Shown here in pieces: positions 1 to 7,184 of a stretch of DNA of 21,208 bases (position 1 is the stretch's first letter; each line of letters opens with the position of its first letter). Location of the stretch: positions 1 to 21,208 of the forward strand of contig CABQIM010000024.1 in the NCBI GenBank assembly GCA_902464375.1. The letters run 5' to 3'. This DNA comes from an uncultured bacterium (GTDB taxonomy: Bacteria; Cyanobacteriota; Vampirovibrionia; Gastranaerophilales; Gastranaerophilaceae). Below the pieces are notes generated by a model, which was not told where the DNA came from, ran no database searches, and saw only the letters and a list, made by a program, of their open reading frames with translations. The position numbers and the translations under genes were made by a program.

Positions 1-2634
1 TTTTTCTTGAACTTCAATTTCTTCAATTCTTGATTTTGTTTGCTCAATCAATTCTTTTGGAGCATTTGCAACAAATTTCGGATTATTAATTCTTCCTGAA
101 AGCGATTTCTTTTCATTGGTTAATTTATCCAATTTCTTTTGTTGACGAGCAACTTCAGCATCCAAATCAATCAAGTCAGCCAAAGGTAAAATAATCTTTG
201 ACGCTGAAACAACTGCTGTTGCACTCTTTGGAGGAACAGGAGCGTTCATTTCTGCATAAGATATATTTTCAACTCTTGCTAAACGTTTGATATATGCTTC
301 AATTTCTTCGAAAATCGGTTTTTCATTTTTTTCAGCTCTTATTTCTATATCACATTTGATTGAAGGTGAAATATTGAAACTTTGGCGAACATTTCTCAAA
401 GAAGTAATTGTTTCAAACACCAATTCCATTTCTTGAGCTTCTTTAGGGAAGTCCAATTCTTTTCTAAATACAGGGAAGTTAGAAACAACAATCGCTGACT
501 TCATTTCGTCGTCACCCAACTGTTTAGAAGGTTTTGAAATCAACTGCCATACTCGCTCTGTAATATGAGGCATTACAGGGTGAAGCATTCTCAAAGACAT
601 ATCAAGAACATATCTCAAAACTCTTTGAGTGTTTGCTTTAAGTTCAGCGTCTTGAAGTTGAATTTTAGCGATTTCAACATACCAATCACAGTATGAATTC
701 CAGAAGAAGTCATAAAGAACGTGAGCAACTTCACCAATTCTGAATTCTTTAATATTTTCATTAACTTCTTTGGCTGTTTTATTCAATTTATCCAAAATCC
801 ACTTGTCAGCAATTGTCAGATTTGAATAATCAATATCCTTATCATCAACGCCATCAAGGTTCATCAATACAAATCTTGAAGCATTCCAGATTTTGTTTGC
901 GAAGTTTCTTCCATATTCAAATCTTTCTTCACTCATCTTGATATCCTGACCGCCATAAGTACAAAGTGAAGTCATTGTAAATCTCAAAGCGTCACAACCG
1001 TATTTGTCAATAATTTTAACCGGATCAATTGTGTTGCCCTTAGATTTTGACATCTTTTGACCTTTTTCGTCACGAATAAGACCGTGAATATAAACTGTTG
1101 AGAATGGTGCTTTTTTCGTGAACTCCAAGCCCATAGTAATCATTCTTGCAACCCAGAAGAAAATAATATCAAAACCTGTTACAAGCGTTGTTGTAGGGTA
1201 GAATTTCTTAAAATCTTCACTCTCAGTATTCGGCCAACCCATTGTAGAGAAAGGCCATAACCCTGATGAAAACCAAGTATCAAGACAATCTGTATCTTGT
1301 ACATAATTTTCAGGATCCGGATTTTCTTTTGCTACAACCATTTCACCTGTAACTTTATGATAATAAGCCGGAATTTGGTGTCCCCACCAGATTTGGCGAG
1401 AAATACACCAGTCACGAATATTTTCCATCCAGCCTAGGTAATTCTTTTCCCATCTTTCAGGAACAAACTTAATTCTACCATCTTTTACGGCTGCAATAGC
1501 TTCTTTTGCCAAAGGTTCCATTTTTACAAACCATTGTTCAGAAAGAAGCGGTTCAATTGTTGTACCGCAACGTTGACATTTACCTACATTGTGCTCGTGA
1601 TCACGAGTTCTCAACAAGAAATTGTTGTAGGAAAGCATTCCAATAATTTTCTCTCTTGCTTCGTATCTGTCAAGCCCGTGAAGTTCTTGAGGAACTTCAC
1701 CACAAGCCTTCATTGTTCCGTCATTATTAATAACCCAAATTGGTTTCAAATTGTGACGTTGACCAACTTCAAAGTCATTAGGATCGTGTGCCGGAGTAAT
1801 TTTAACAGCACCTGTCCCAAAGTTTTTGTCAACATATTCATCGGCAATAATAGGAATTTCTCTACCTGAAAGCGGAATAATAACTGTTTTTCCAACTAAT
1901 TCAGAATACTTGTGGTCATCTGGGTGAACAGCAATAGCAACATCACCAAAAATAGTTTCAGGACGAGTTGTTGCAACAATAATAGCACCACTCTCTCCTT
2001 TTACAGGGTAAGAAATTTCCCACATGTGACCTTGTTCAGTTGCGTATTCTGTTTCAACGTCAGAAATCGCACTATTACAACGAGGACACCAGTTTACAAT
2101 ATATTTACCTTTGTAAATCAAGCCTTTTTCATAAAGTCTTACAAATACTTCTTTAACAGCGTCTGAACAACCTTTGTCAAAAGTAAATCTTTCTCTTGAA
2201 CGGTCAAAAGAAGCACCCAAACGTTTACATTGGTCTAAGATTGCGCTCTTATGTTCATTTGTCCATTCCCAAGTTCTTTCAACGAACTTTTCTCTACCCA
2301 AATCGTAACGAGTCAAGCCTTCTTTTGCAAGTTGTCTTTCCACAACGTTTTGAGTTGCCAAACCTGCGTGATCTGTTCCCGGAACCCAAAGAGTTTCATA
2401 TCCTGCCATTCTGTGGTAACGAACCAATATATCTTGCAAAGTTTCGTCCAAAGCGTGCCCCATGTGCAAAACACCTGTAACATTTGGAGGCGGAATTACG
2501 ATAGAATAAGGCGGTTTGTCGCTTTTTGCATCAGCCTTAAAATATTCGCCATCTTCCCAAAACTTATAAATACTATCCTCAGTATCTTTCGCATCATAAA
2601 CCGTAGGTAAATCTTCAATTTTAGTTGCTGTCAT
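1..2634 (-). CDS. valS: Valine--tRNA ligase (partial, 3' end beyond the left edge)
   Basis: Class I aminoacyl-tRNA synthetase that charges tRNA-Val with valine in the cytosol. The frame is open for 878 codons from the ATG at 2634 to the left edge. ValRS is normally about 880 residues, so only a few codons should be missing. Visible landmarks are the HMGH signature (residues 57-60, after PPPNVTGVL), the KMSKS loop (residues 527-531), and two CxxC pairs in the editing/insertion region (WCPRCN and KCQRCG) typical of bacterial ValRS. The C-terminal coiled-coil arm begins around LADLIDLDAEVARQQKKL. The start is supported by an AAGGA Shine-Dalgarno about 8 nt upstream. The gene is divergent from the prepilin unit at 2798. 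Identity is secure from the signatures and full-length agreement with the family. No frameshift or missing catalytic motif was seen. Confidence 0.97.
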   Translation of the reverse strand, partial: MTATKIEDLPTVYDAKDTEDSIYKFWEDGEYFKADAKSDKPPYSIVIPPPNVTGVLHMGHALDETLQDILVRYHRMAGYETLWVPGTDHAGLATQNVVERQLAKEGLTRYDLGREKFVERTWEWTNEHKSAILDQCKRLGASFDRSRERFTFDKGCSDAVKEVFVRLYEKGLIYKGKYIVNWCPRCNSAISDVETEYATEQGHMWEISYPVKGESGAIIVATTRPETIFGDVAIAVHPDDHKYSELVGKTVIIPLSGREIPIIADEYVDKNFGTGAVKITPAHDPNDFEVGQRHNLKPIWVINNDGTMKACGEVPQELHGLDRYEAREKIIGMLSYNNFLLRTRDHEHNVGKCQRCGTTIEPLLSEQWFVKMEPLAKEAIAAVKDGRIKFVPERWEKNYLGWMENIRDWCISRQIWWGHQIPAYYHKVTGEMVVAKENPDPENYVQDTDCLDTWFSSGLWPFSTMGWPNTESEDFKKFYPTTTLVTGFDIIFFWVARMITMGLEFTKKAPFSTVYIHGLIRDEKGQKMSKSKGNTIDPVKIIDKYGCDALRFTMTSLCTYGGQDIKMSEERFEYGRNFANKIWNASRFVLMNLDGVDDKDIDYSNLTIADKWILDKLNKTAKEVNENIKEFRIGEVAHVLYDFFWNSYCDWYVEIAKIQLQDAELKANTQRVLRYVLDMSLRMLHPVMPHITERVWQLISKPSKQLGDDEMKSAIVVSNFPVFRKELDFPKEAQEMELVFETITSLRNVRQSFNISPSIKCDIEIRAEKNEKPIFEEIEAYIKRLARVENISYAEMNAPVPPKSATAVVSASKIILPLADLIDLDAEVARQQKKLDKLTNEKKSLSGRINNPKFVANAPKELIEQTKSRIEEIEVQEK

Positions 2635-2724
2635 ATATATATCCTTCTTATTTTTTTCGTATAAATAAACAATAGCACAAAAAGATAATTTGAAAAGTTT
2701 ATATTACGTTTGTCAGCCAAAAGC

Positions 2725-2753
2725 TTGACAAAAAACGAAAAATCTTAAATAAT
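2725..2753 (+). promoter_or_regulatory. Sigma-70 type promoter for the unit starting at 2798
   Basis: A consensus -35 TTGACA at 2725-2730 is followed by a 17-nt spacer and a -10 AATAAT at 2748-2753 (5 of 6 to consensus). A second TATAAT sits at 2759-2764 but has no -35 at the right distance. Transcription would begin near 2760 and leave a leader of roughly 40 nt before the ATG at 2798. This is one of the two best promoters in the window and argues that the interrupted reading frame downstream is really transcribed. Confidence 0.6.
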
Positions 2754-2822
2754 AGGCATATAATAATTGGATTTTCTAGAGATAAGAGGAGTTTGAGATG
2801 TTTAATAATAAGTCGACCATTG

Positions 2823-2832
2823 CCCCCCCCCC
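2823..2832 (+). repeat. Homopolymeric C10 tract inside a translated region
   Basis: Ten consecutive C bases sit 25 nt after a well-supported ATG in an otherwise AT-rich window, the only such C run noticed. Tracts of this length are the classic substrate for slipped-strand mispairing, and here the tract length decides whether the ATG at 2798 is joined to the long prepilin frame. Confidence 0.9.
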
Positions 2833-2999
2833 GAAGCTACATTAAAAGGATTTAAACAGGCAAAAAGAGCTGTTAAGCAGATTGGATGCATAGATACAAA
2901 GAGGCATCGTCTTTTAAGGTTTGAGTTATTTAAGATAATAGAGAAGATTTTAAGTTTAAATTTACTAAACTTTTTTATCTCGCCCCTTGAGGGAGAGAA

Positions 3000-3036
3000 G
3001 AAATTTCTTAGCGAATTATGTGAGCTTAGAAATTTC
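3000..3036. repeat. Imperfect hairpin (13-nt arms)
   Basis: The arm GAAATTTCTTAGC at 3000-3012 pairs with GCTTAGAAATTTC at 3024-3036 with one mismatch, around an 11-nt loop. It lies inside the open frame leading to the prepilin, so it would be translated if the frame were restored. It does not end in a T tract, so it is not a standard terminator. It resembles a small REP-like palindromic repeat, and no family is assigned. Confidence 0.6.
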
Positions 3037-3109
3037 AGAGAGGGGGATAATTTAAAGTATAGTTGTCCTGTTCAACACGAAACAGTTATTGAACCCTCTC
3101 CCGCATTCG

Positions 3110-3160
3110 TAATGCTCACTAAAGTTCGCAAACGACTGCTCCCTCTCACAAAGAGAGAGG
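3110..3160. repeat. Clustered short palindromes overlapping the annotated prepilin start
   Basis: Around the ATG at 3112 are GCATT-cgt-AATGC (about 3104-3116) and, at about 3140-3161, CCCTCTC paired with GAGAGGG around a short loop. A further CCCTCTCCC lies just upstream at about 3095. Such stacked complementary blocks look like a dispersed palindromic repeat rather than protein-coding sequence that evolved as such. This weakens the case for 3112 as the natural start codon. Confidence 0.5.
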
Positions 3161-4002
3161 GTAGTGACTCCGTAATCATTAGTAACTTTTTTGATACGAA
3201 CCATTCACAACTCACTACTCACAATTCATTAATTCCCGATATGGTCTTTTCACGTTTCACGTCTCACTTTTCACACAAGCGCACCGCATTCACTCTTGCA
3301 GAAGTACTCATAACTCTCGGCATTATCGGAATTGTTGCGGCACTGACTATTCCAACACTTACAGCAAATATCAGAAGAGCTGAGTTGAAGAACAGATTTA
3401 AGAAAACAGATTCAATTGTCACACAAGCAATTCAAAAAACTGTCCAAGAATTTGGTTATAACAAATTTGACGACTTAGATATTCCGATAACTACACCAGA
3501 CTCTGAAATTCAAAATATTTACGATAACTACAATTCAATCTTTTTATCTCAATTTAAAATCGTAAAAACAATCAAACCTTGTTATACTAGAGGAGTTCCC
3601 AGACTTAAAGGTTATTTTTTAGAAAATGACAGCTACAGACAATATGGGTGGCAATATGGAGGCTCAAACGAATCTATTGCCTATATCCTAGCTGACGGCT
3701 CTTCAATATCGCAACTCACATATTTAAAAGGTACAACAGATGTAATGCCGTCAATTACAATAGACACAAACGGACCTTTTAAAGGACCAAATGCATACGG
3801 TTACGACTTATTCTTCATAAAATCAGAACGCAACGAAAGACGTACCAGCGGAATGCTGTGCGATCCGTTCATCCAAAACACAGCTCATCTTTCGGGCTGT
3901 TACTGGTACGCTCGCAAAGATACCAGCGCATTGAATAATTTAGATTACTGGGAAGTTCTTTATCATAAGCAGGATTATTGGAAAAAATTACGAAATGAAT
4001 AA
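3112..4002 (+). CDS. Type IV prepilin-like / pseudopilin protein
   Basis: Likely a minor pilin or pseudopilin, inserted in the inner membrane, cleaved and methylated by a prepilin peptidase, then assembled by a T4P/T2SS machine. A class III signal is clear: HKRTA then FTLAEVLITLGIIGIVAAL, with cleavage expected between Ala59 and Phe60 and Glu at mature position +5 (Glu64). The -1 residue is Ala rather than the usual Gly. The mature part (about 237 residues) has the N-terminal hydrophobic helix, then a polar domain with Cys near CYTR and in MLCDPF...SGCYWY that could form disulfides. The start is uncertain. The ATG at 3112 gives a 59-residue leader and has no Shine-Dalgarno; Met44 (ATG at 3241) gives a normal 16-residue leader but also has none; the best start, at 2798, is out of frame. 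The leader is encoded by repeat DNA. It stands apart from the secretion operon at 14.4-21.1 kb but could be its substrate. Confidence 0.82.
   Translation: MLTKVRKRLLPLTKREGSDSVIISNFFDTNHSQLTTHNSLIPDMVFSRFTSHFSHKRTAFTLAEVLITLGIIGIVAALTIPTLTANIRRAELKNRFKKTDSIVTQAIQKTVQEFGYNKFDDLDIPITTPDSEIQNIYDNYNSIFLSQFKIVKTIKPCYTRGVPRLKGYFLENDSYRQYGWQYGGSNESIAYILADGSSISQLTYLKGTTDVMPSITIDTNGPFKGPNAYGYDLFFIKSERNERRTSGMLCDPFIQNTAHLSGCYWYARKDTSALNNLDYWEVLYHKQDYWKKLRNE
3243..3274 (+). repeat. Dispersed 32-nt repeat, copy A (inside the prepilin leader)
   Basis: This 32-nt stretch, a series of TTTCAC / TCTCAC words, matches 5037-5068 at 30 of 32 positions by direct comparison; the differences are G versus T at positions 12 and 19. 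Here it encodes the residues just before the prepilin cleavage site (VFSRFTSHFSH). The preceding 3207-3236 is also rich in CTCAC words. Confidence 0.85.
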
Positions 4003-4006
4003 TATA

Positions 4007-4036
4007 AAAAAAGTCGGAAAAATTTCCGACTTTTTT
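4007..4036. terminator. Bidirectional terminator between the prepilin gene and fabI
   Basis: A perfect 14-bp inverted repeat (AAAAAAGTCGGAAA at 4007-4020, complement at 4023-4036) with GC-containing core GTCGG/CCGAC is flanked by A and T runs on the two sides. It starts 4 nt after the prepilin stop codon and ends 26 nt before the fabI stop codon, so it can serve both convergent genes. Confidence 0.88.
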
Positions 4037-4062
4037 ACTTTTTTATTTTGTGTTCATTAGAC

Positions 4063-4875
4063 TTACGCTTTTGGAACTGCGTTTGCAATAATATCCATTT
4101 CATCTAATGATGCATAAACAGCGTGGCAACCGCAATCTACGTACAAGATTTGACCAGTTGTTCCTGTTGACAAATCAGATGCTAAATACAAACCTGCTTT
4201 ACCAACATCTTCCAATGCAACGTTTCTGCCAAGAGGAGCTTTTGCAATAGCAGCTTTAAGCATTTTATCAAATCCTGAAATACCTTTAGCAGCAAGTGTT
4301 TTAACAGCACCAGCAGAAATACAGTTAACTCTAACACCTTTTTTACCAAGGTCAGCTGCCAAGTATCTCATTGAAGATTCAAGAGCTGCTTTAGCAACAC
4401 CCATTACGTTATAGTTTGCAACAACATATTCAGAACCCAAATATGTAAGAGCGAAAATTGAACCGCCTTCATTCATGATAGGTTCAGCATGGTGGCATAA
4501 AGAAACTAGAGAATAAGCACTTACACCTAAAGCTAAATCCCAACCTGCACGAGATGTATCAATAAATCTACCTTGCAAATCTTCTTTAGCAGCAAAAGCA
4601 ACGGCGTGAACAACAAAATCCAATTTACCGTAAACTCTTTCACATTCTTTAAATACAGCTGCAACTTCGTCATCTTTAGTAACGTCACAACTCATAATAA
4701 TTTTTGCGCCCATATCTTCTGCGATAGGTCTAACACGTTTTTCCATAGCCTCACCTGCATAAGTAAATGCAATATCAGCACCTGCATCGTGTAGTTGTTT
4801 TGCAATAGCGTAAGCAATCCCGTGAGTATTAGAAACTCCGAAAATTACACCTTTTTTACCTTCCATTAGTTTCAT
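4063..4875 (-). CDS. fabI: Enoyl-[acyl-carrier-protein] reductase (NADH), FabI type
   Basis: Catalyses the last reduction of each fatty-acid elongation cycle (trans-2-enoyl-ACP to acyl-ACP) in the cytosol. The protein is 270 residues, a normal FabI length. It has the divergent SDR cofactor motif GVSNTHGIAYAIA (residues 13-25) rather than the classic TGxxxGIG, and the FabI active site with Tyr145 and Tyr155-(x6)-Lys162 in TYLGSEYVVANYNVMGVAK. The conserved RVNCISAG (182-189) and the substrate-loop segment KTLAAKGISGFDKM (192-205) follow. The residue equivalent to E. coli Gly93 is Ala, which is common in homologues. The ATG at 4875 is preceded by GGGAG 9 nt upstream; Met4 is an alternative. It appears to be a single-gene unit between a terminator and a large hairpin region. 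Confidence 0.96.
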   Translation of the reverse strand: MKLMEGKKGVIFGVSNTHGIAYAIAKQLHDAGADIAFTYAGEAMEKRVRPIAEDMGAKIIMSCDVTKDDEVAAVFKECERVYGKLDFVVHAVAFAAKEDLQGRFIDTSRAGWDLALGVSAYSLVSLCHHAEPIMNEGGSIFALTYLGSEYVVANYNVMGVAKAALESSMRYLAADLGKKGVRVNCISAGAVKTLAAKGISGFDKMLKAAIAKAPLGRNVALEDVGKAGLYLASDLSTGTTGQILYVDCGCHAVYASLDEMDIIANAVPKA

Positions 4876-4953
4876 AAGTTATATCTCCCTCTTTTTTACT
4901 AACTAAAATACGTGTCTATCGTAGCACGAACAGAAAAAAATGGCAATAACAGA

Positions 4954-5062
4954 AGTGAGAAGTGAAAGGTGAAAGGTGAGAAGTCCGTTTAGTTCGCTTC
5001 GCTCAAAAATAACTTTGGTGCGATAGCACCTGTATTGGTCTTTTCACTTTTCACTTCTCACT
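4954..5062. repeat. Large imperfect inverted repeat with nested hairpin upstream of fabI
   Basis: The arms 4954-4976 and 5040-5062 are reverse complements over 23 nt with two mismatches (both tolerated as G-U pairs in one RNA strand). The 63-nt centre holds a second small hairpin, GGTGC-GATA-GCACC. The right arm overlaps the 32-nt repeat shared with the prepilin leader. It occupies most of the 298-nt space between fabI and the start at 5174. It has no T tract and no open reading frame of note. It could be a MITE-like or REP-like insertion. Confidence 0.75.
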
Positions 5063-5068
5063 TTTCAC
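5037..5068 (+). repeat. Dispersed 32-nt repeat, copy B (intergenic)
   Basis: This is the second copy of the TTTCAC-rich 32-mer, 30/32 identical to 3243-3274. It forms most of the right arm of the inverted repeat at 4954-5062, so a degenerate third copy lies inverted at 4954-4976. Confidence 0.85.
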
Positions 5069-5095
5069 TCCTTTCGAAATTATTAACATTTGTAA

Positions 5096-5113
5096 CAACA
5101 TGCAAACATGTTG
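5096..5113. promoter_or_regulatory. Perfect 7-bp dyad, possible operator
   Basis: CAACATG (5096-5102) and CATGTTG (5107-5113) form a perfect dyad around CAAA. The right arm overlaps a possible -35 TTGAAA at 5111-5116, with a weak -10-like TTTATA at 5136-5141 (19-nt spacing). If that promoter is real, a regulator bound here would control the gene starting at 5174. The evidence is only symmetry and position. Confidence 0.3.
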
Positions 5114-5173
5114 AAATCAGGGAGTTTCGGAAGTTTTTATATATTTAAGAGAGTACAAAAAAGAGAGCTAACT

Positions 5174-7129
5174 ATGGGCGTTTCAAACGTAAACAATTTG
5201 AATAAGATTGATTTGACCAAGCTTGGGCTTTTAGGCAAAACTAGAAGCACACAGTCAAACAAGCCTGCTTATATGCAAATGACTGGATCAATCTTCAACG
5301 CTCCTCAAGTAAAAAACAACTCCTCAACAACATCAAACCTTAGCACACTAAATACAACTAGAAGTTTAAACGAACTAAAAACAACTAACACAAAAACTAC
5401 TTCATCAAATGAAAAAACTGAAAGCAAAAAAGAAAATGAAGAAGGTAATGTTGATCAAGGCAGTGTAAAAGACCTTGGCAACCAAGCTAAAAAAGGAACT
5501 TCTGAAGCTAAAAAATACACAGCTGAAGAAAAACAAGTTAGTTCAGAAGCAAAAACTTTAAACAAAAATATTAAAAAAGAAGATAAGAAATTCCAAGCAC
5601 AATTAAAACAACAACAAGCAGATTTAAAAAAAGACAACGCTAAACTTGAAAAATTAGCACAAGAAACAGATGAAGCTCAATTGCAAATCAACAATGCTCA
5701 AAACGAATTGGATGGCTTGCTTGCATCTTCTACTTTTTCTATCAATGGTTTCAATGGCACTCAAGGCGGTCAATCTACTTCTGGTTCTTCTAATCAAGAC
5801 AGAATTAACGAACTTCAAAAATTAATCGGCTCAAAAACAACTCTTGTTCAAAGCAATGGTAAACAAATCTATTCATTGCGCAGAAGTTCTTCAAGAACAC
5901 TTTCTAGAATGAATAGAACAAACGCAAACTACATCAAAACTCACAAACACAATGCTAAAGCTATTAAACAAAACCAAAACGAAACAAGCGGGGTTATCAA
6001 AACTGCAACAACAATCGAACAATACAGCGCATTAGCAGAACAAGGCGGTAAAGCTCTTGACTTACTTGGTCAAGGTTTGGTTGCAGCAGGTCAAACATTA
6101 GCTTCTAGTTTAAATCCAGCAACAGCCGCAATTGGTTCTGCAATGATTGCAACCGGTACTGTAATGTCAAAAATCGGTACTGTTGCAGAAATGCTTGGTC
6201 AATACGGACAAGCTGCTGCAAACATTACTAAAACAGCAGCATACGCAGCAGAAGGCAACCTAATGGGAGCAATGACAAGCGCAGCAGCAGCAATGCAATC
6301 AGGTGCAGCTGCTGCAAAATCAACCAAGAACTTGAAAGACACATTCGGAGAAATCGATCAAAGAGCTCAAGAAGCTACTAAAAAAGCTGCAGCTAACGCA
6401 ACTGCAAAAGAAACTGTTAAAAACGCTCAAGACGATGCTGTAAAAGGTCTTGGTGACGGAGCAACAAAAGAACAAATTAAACAAGCCAAAGCAGATGCAC
6501 TTGGCGGAATGAGCAAAAAAGATGCTAAAAAAGCTCTTAGCAAGGAACTCCAAGCGACATCTTTCGGCGAAAACGACGCTAACGTTACCGGCAAATGGTC
6601 TAAAAAACAACTTGAACAATACAAATCTCAAATGACAGCTAGCACTGCTAATGGCGGAACTGTTGCTACAGACGGACTTGCAACTGTAAAAGACAAATAC
6701 CAAGAAAACGTAAAAGCTCAATTGAAAAAGACAGGTCTTGATTCTAAATATGCTGTTGGCGATAACGGCAAAATTGTTGATGTTAATACAAGAGATGAAG
6801 TTTCTATCGACACTCTAAAAGCTCAAGGACTAAAAGGCGATGCTAAACAAATCAAAGCAGCTTTGAAAAAAGGAAACCAAGCAACAAAAACATCTTTCGC
6901 AAACAAAGCAGCTAAAGCAATGAAATCTTCTAAAAACTTCGACTTCCAAGGTATGGCTCAAGGTATTGTAACAACAGTTGCACTATTTGGCGCACAAAAC
7001 AACTCTACAACAACTCACAAAAATCATAACGGCGGATACAGAACAGCAGGACTTGAAAGCGACCCAAGATATCTAAAAATAAGAAATTCTCACAGGGTAA
7101 GACAATATCGTTCTTCAGCACTTGCATAA
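5174..7129 (+). CDS. Uncharacterised Ala/Lys-rich protein with coiled coil and glycine-zipper-like helices
   Basis: I do not recognise a family. From the ATG at 5174 (SD-like AGAGAG about 6 nt upstream) the protein has 651 residues beginning MGVSNVNNLNKIDLTKLG. The longer version from 5108 has no RBS and would start inside the dyad at 5096-5113. There is no signal peptide. In order it has a Ser/Thr/Asn-rich N-terminus (to about 90), a highly charged heptad-like region around residues 113-181 (KKEDKKFQAQLKQQQADLKK), and a Gly/Ser linker. Next is an amphipathic-to-hydrophobic Ala/Gly segment at about 290-383 with small-residue spacing (GLVAAGQTLASSLNPATAA, AIGSAMIATG), then a Lys/Ala-rich helical tail. 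Coiled coil followed by weakly hydrophobic glycine-zipper helices is seen in pore-forming effectors and type III translocators, but also in phage tape-measure proteins. This is similarity of style only. It converges on the adhesin gene across a shared terminator. Confidence 0.8.
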   Translation: MGVSNVNNLNKIDLTKLGLLGKTRSTQSNKPAYMQMTGSIFNAPQVKNNSSTTSNLSTLNTTRSLNELKTTNTKTTSSNEKTESKKENEEGNVDQGSVKDLGNQAKKGTSEAKKYTAEEKQVSSEAKTLNKNIKKEDKKFQAQLKQQQADLKKDNAKLEKLAQETDEAQLQINNAQNELDGLLASSTFSINGFNGTQGGQSTSGSSNQDRINELQKLIGSKTTLVQSNGKQIYSLRRSSSRTLSRMNRTNANYIKTHKHNAKAIKQNQNETSGVIKTATTIEQYSALAEQGGKALDLLGQGLVAAGQTLASSLNPATAAIGSAMIATGTVMSKIGTVAEMLGQYGQAAANITKTAAYAAEGNLMGAMTSAAAAMQSGAAAAKSTKNLKDTFGEIDQRAQEATKKAAANATAKETVKNAQDDAVKGLGDGATKEQIKQAKADALGGMSKKDAKKALSKELQATSFGENDANVTGKWSKKQLEQYKSQMTASTANGGTVATDGLATVKDKYQENVKAQLKKTGLDSKYAVGDNGKIVDVNTRDEVSIDTLKAQGLKGDAKQIKAALKKGNQATKTSFANKAAKAMKSSKNFDFQGMAQGIVTTVALFGAQNNSTTTHKNHNGGYRTAGLESDPRYLKIRNSHRVRQYRSSALA

Positions 7130-7166
7130 AAAAAGAAGCTAATCAAATTTGAAAAGCTTCTTTTTT
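7129..7166. terminator. Bidirectional terminator between two convergent genes
   Basis: A perfect 12-bp stem (AAAAAAGAAGCT at 7129-7140, AGCTTCTTTTTT at 7155-7166) carries A and T tails on opposite sides. The 14-nt loop contains the palindrome TCAAATTTGA. It begins at the stop codon of the 651-residue protein and ends 18 nt before the stop codon of the minus-strand adhesin. Confidence 0.87.
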
Positions 7167-7184
7167 ATTATTATATAAGCAATT

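Larger units (their letters stand above)
2635..3111. other. Gap between valS and the prepilin ATG
   Basis: This 477-nt stretch has no intact annotated gene. It holds the valS leader (2635 to about 2700), a plus-strand promoter (2725-2753), the RBS and ATG at 2798, the C10 tract, a frame that remains open without a stop, and, from about 2985, palindromic repeat DNA. No RNA gene was recognised. Confidence 0.7.
2798..3111 (+). pseudogene. Frameshifted 5' part of the prepilin reading frame, broken at a run of ten C
   Basis: The ATG at 2798 has a strong Shine-Dalgarno (AGGAG at 2787-2791, 6 nt spacing) and lies behind a good promoter. As written it encodes only 15 residues, MFNNKSTIAPPPKLH, then TAA at 2843, because of the homopolymer C10 at 2823-2832. 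With one more C (or two fewer) the frame enters EATLKGFKQAKRAVKQ and stays open, with no stop, through 3111 into the prepilin gene ending at 4002. The restored product would be 401 residues. Three explanations fit: a phase-variable gene caught in the off state, a decayed start, or a sequencing error in the homopolymer. The residues encoded by 2833-3111 match no family I recognise; part of them (from about 2985) comes from palindromic DNA. Confidence 0.5.

Noticed and set aside
1534..2610. Several plus-strand ORFs of 84-119 codons
   Set aside because: All lie antisense to the continuous valS frame, have phage- or domain-free, Asn/Phe-rich translations and no RBS.
4063..4875. Possible triclosan-resistant FabI because the residue equivalent to Gly93 is Ala
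   Set aside because: Ala is common at this position in wild-type FabI proteins; no resistance claim can be made from it.
5108..5173. ATG at 5108 as the start of the orphan protein
   Set aside because: No Shine-Dalgarno, it lies inside a dyad and upstream of the likely promoter; the ATG at 5174 has an AGAGAG element.
6320..6721. Minus-strand ORFs (133 and 65 codons) within the orphan protein gene
   Set aside because: Antisense shadows with Ser/Phe/Cys-rich composition created by the Lys/Ala/Glu-rich sense codons.
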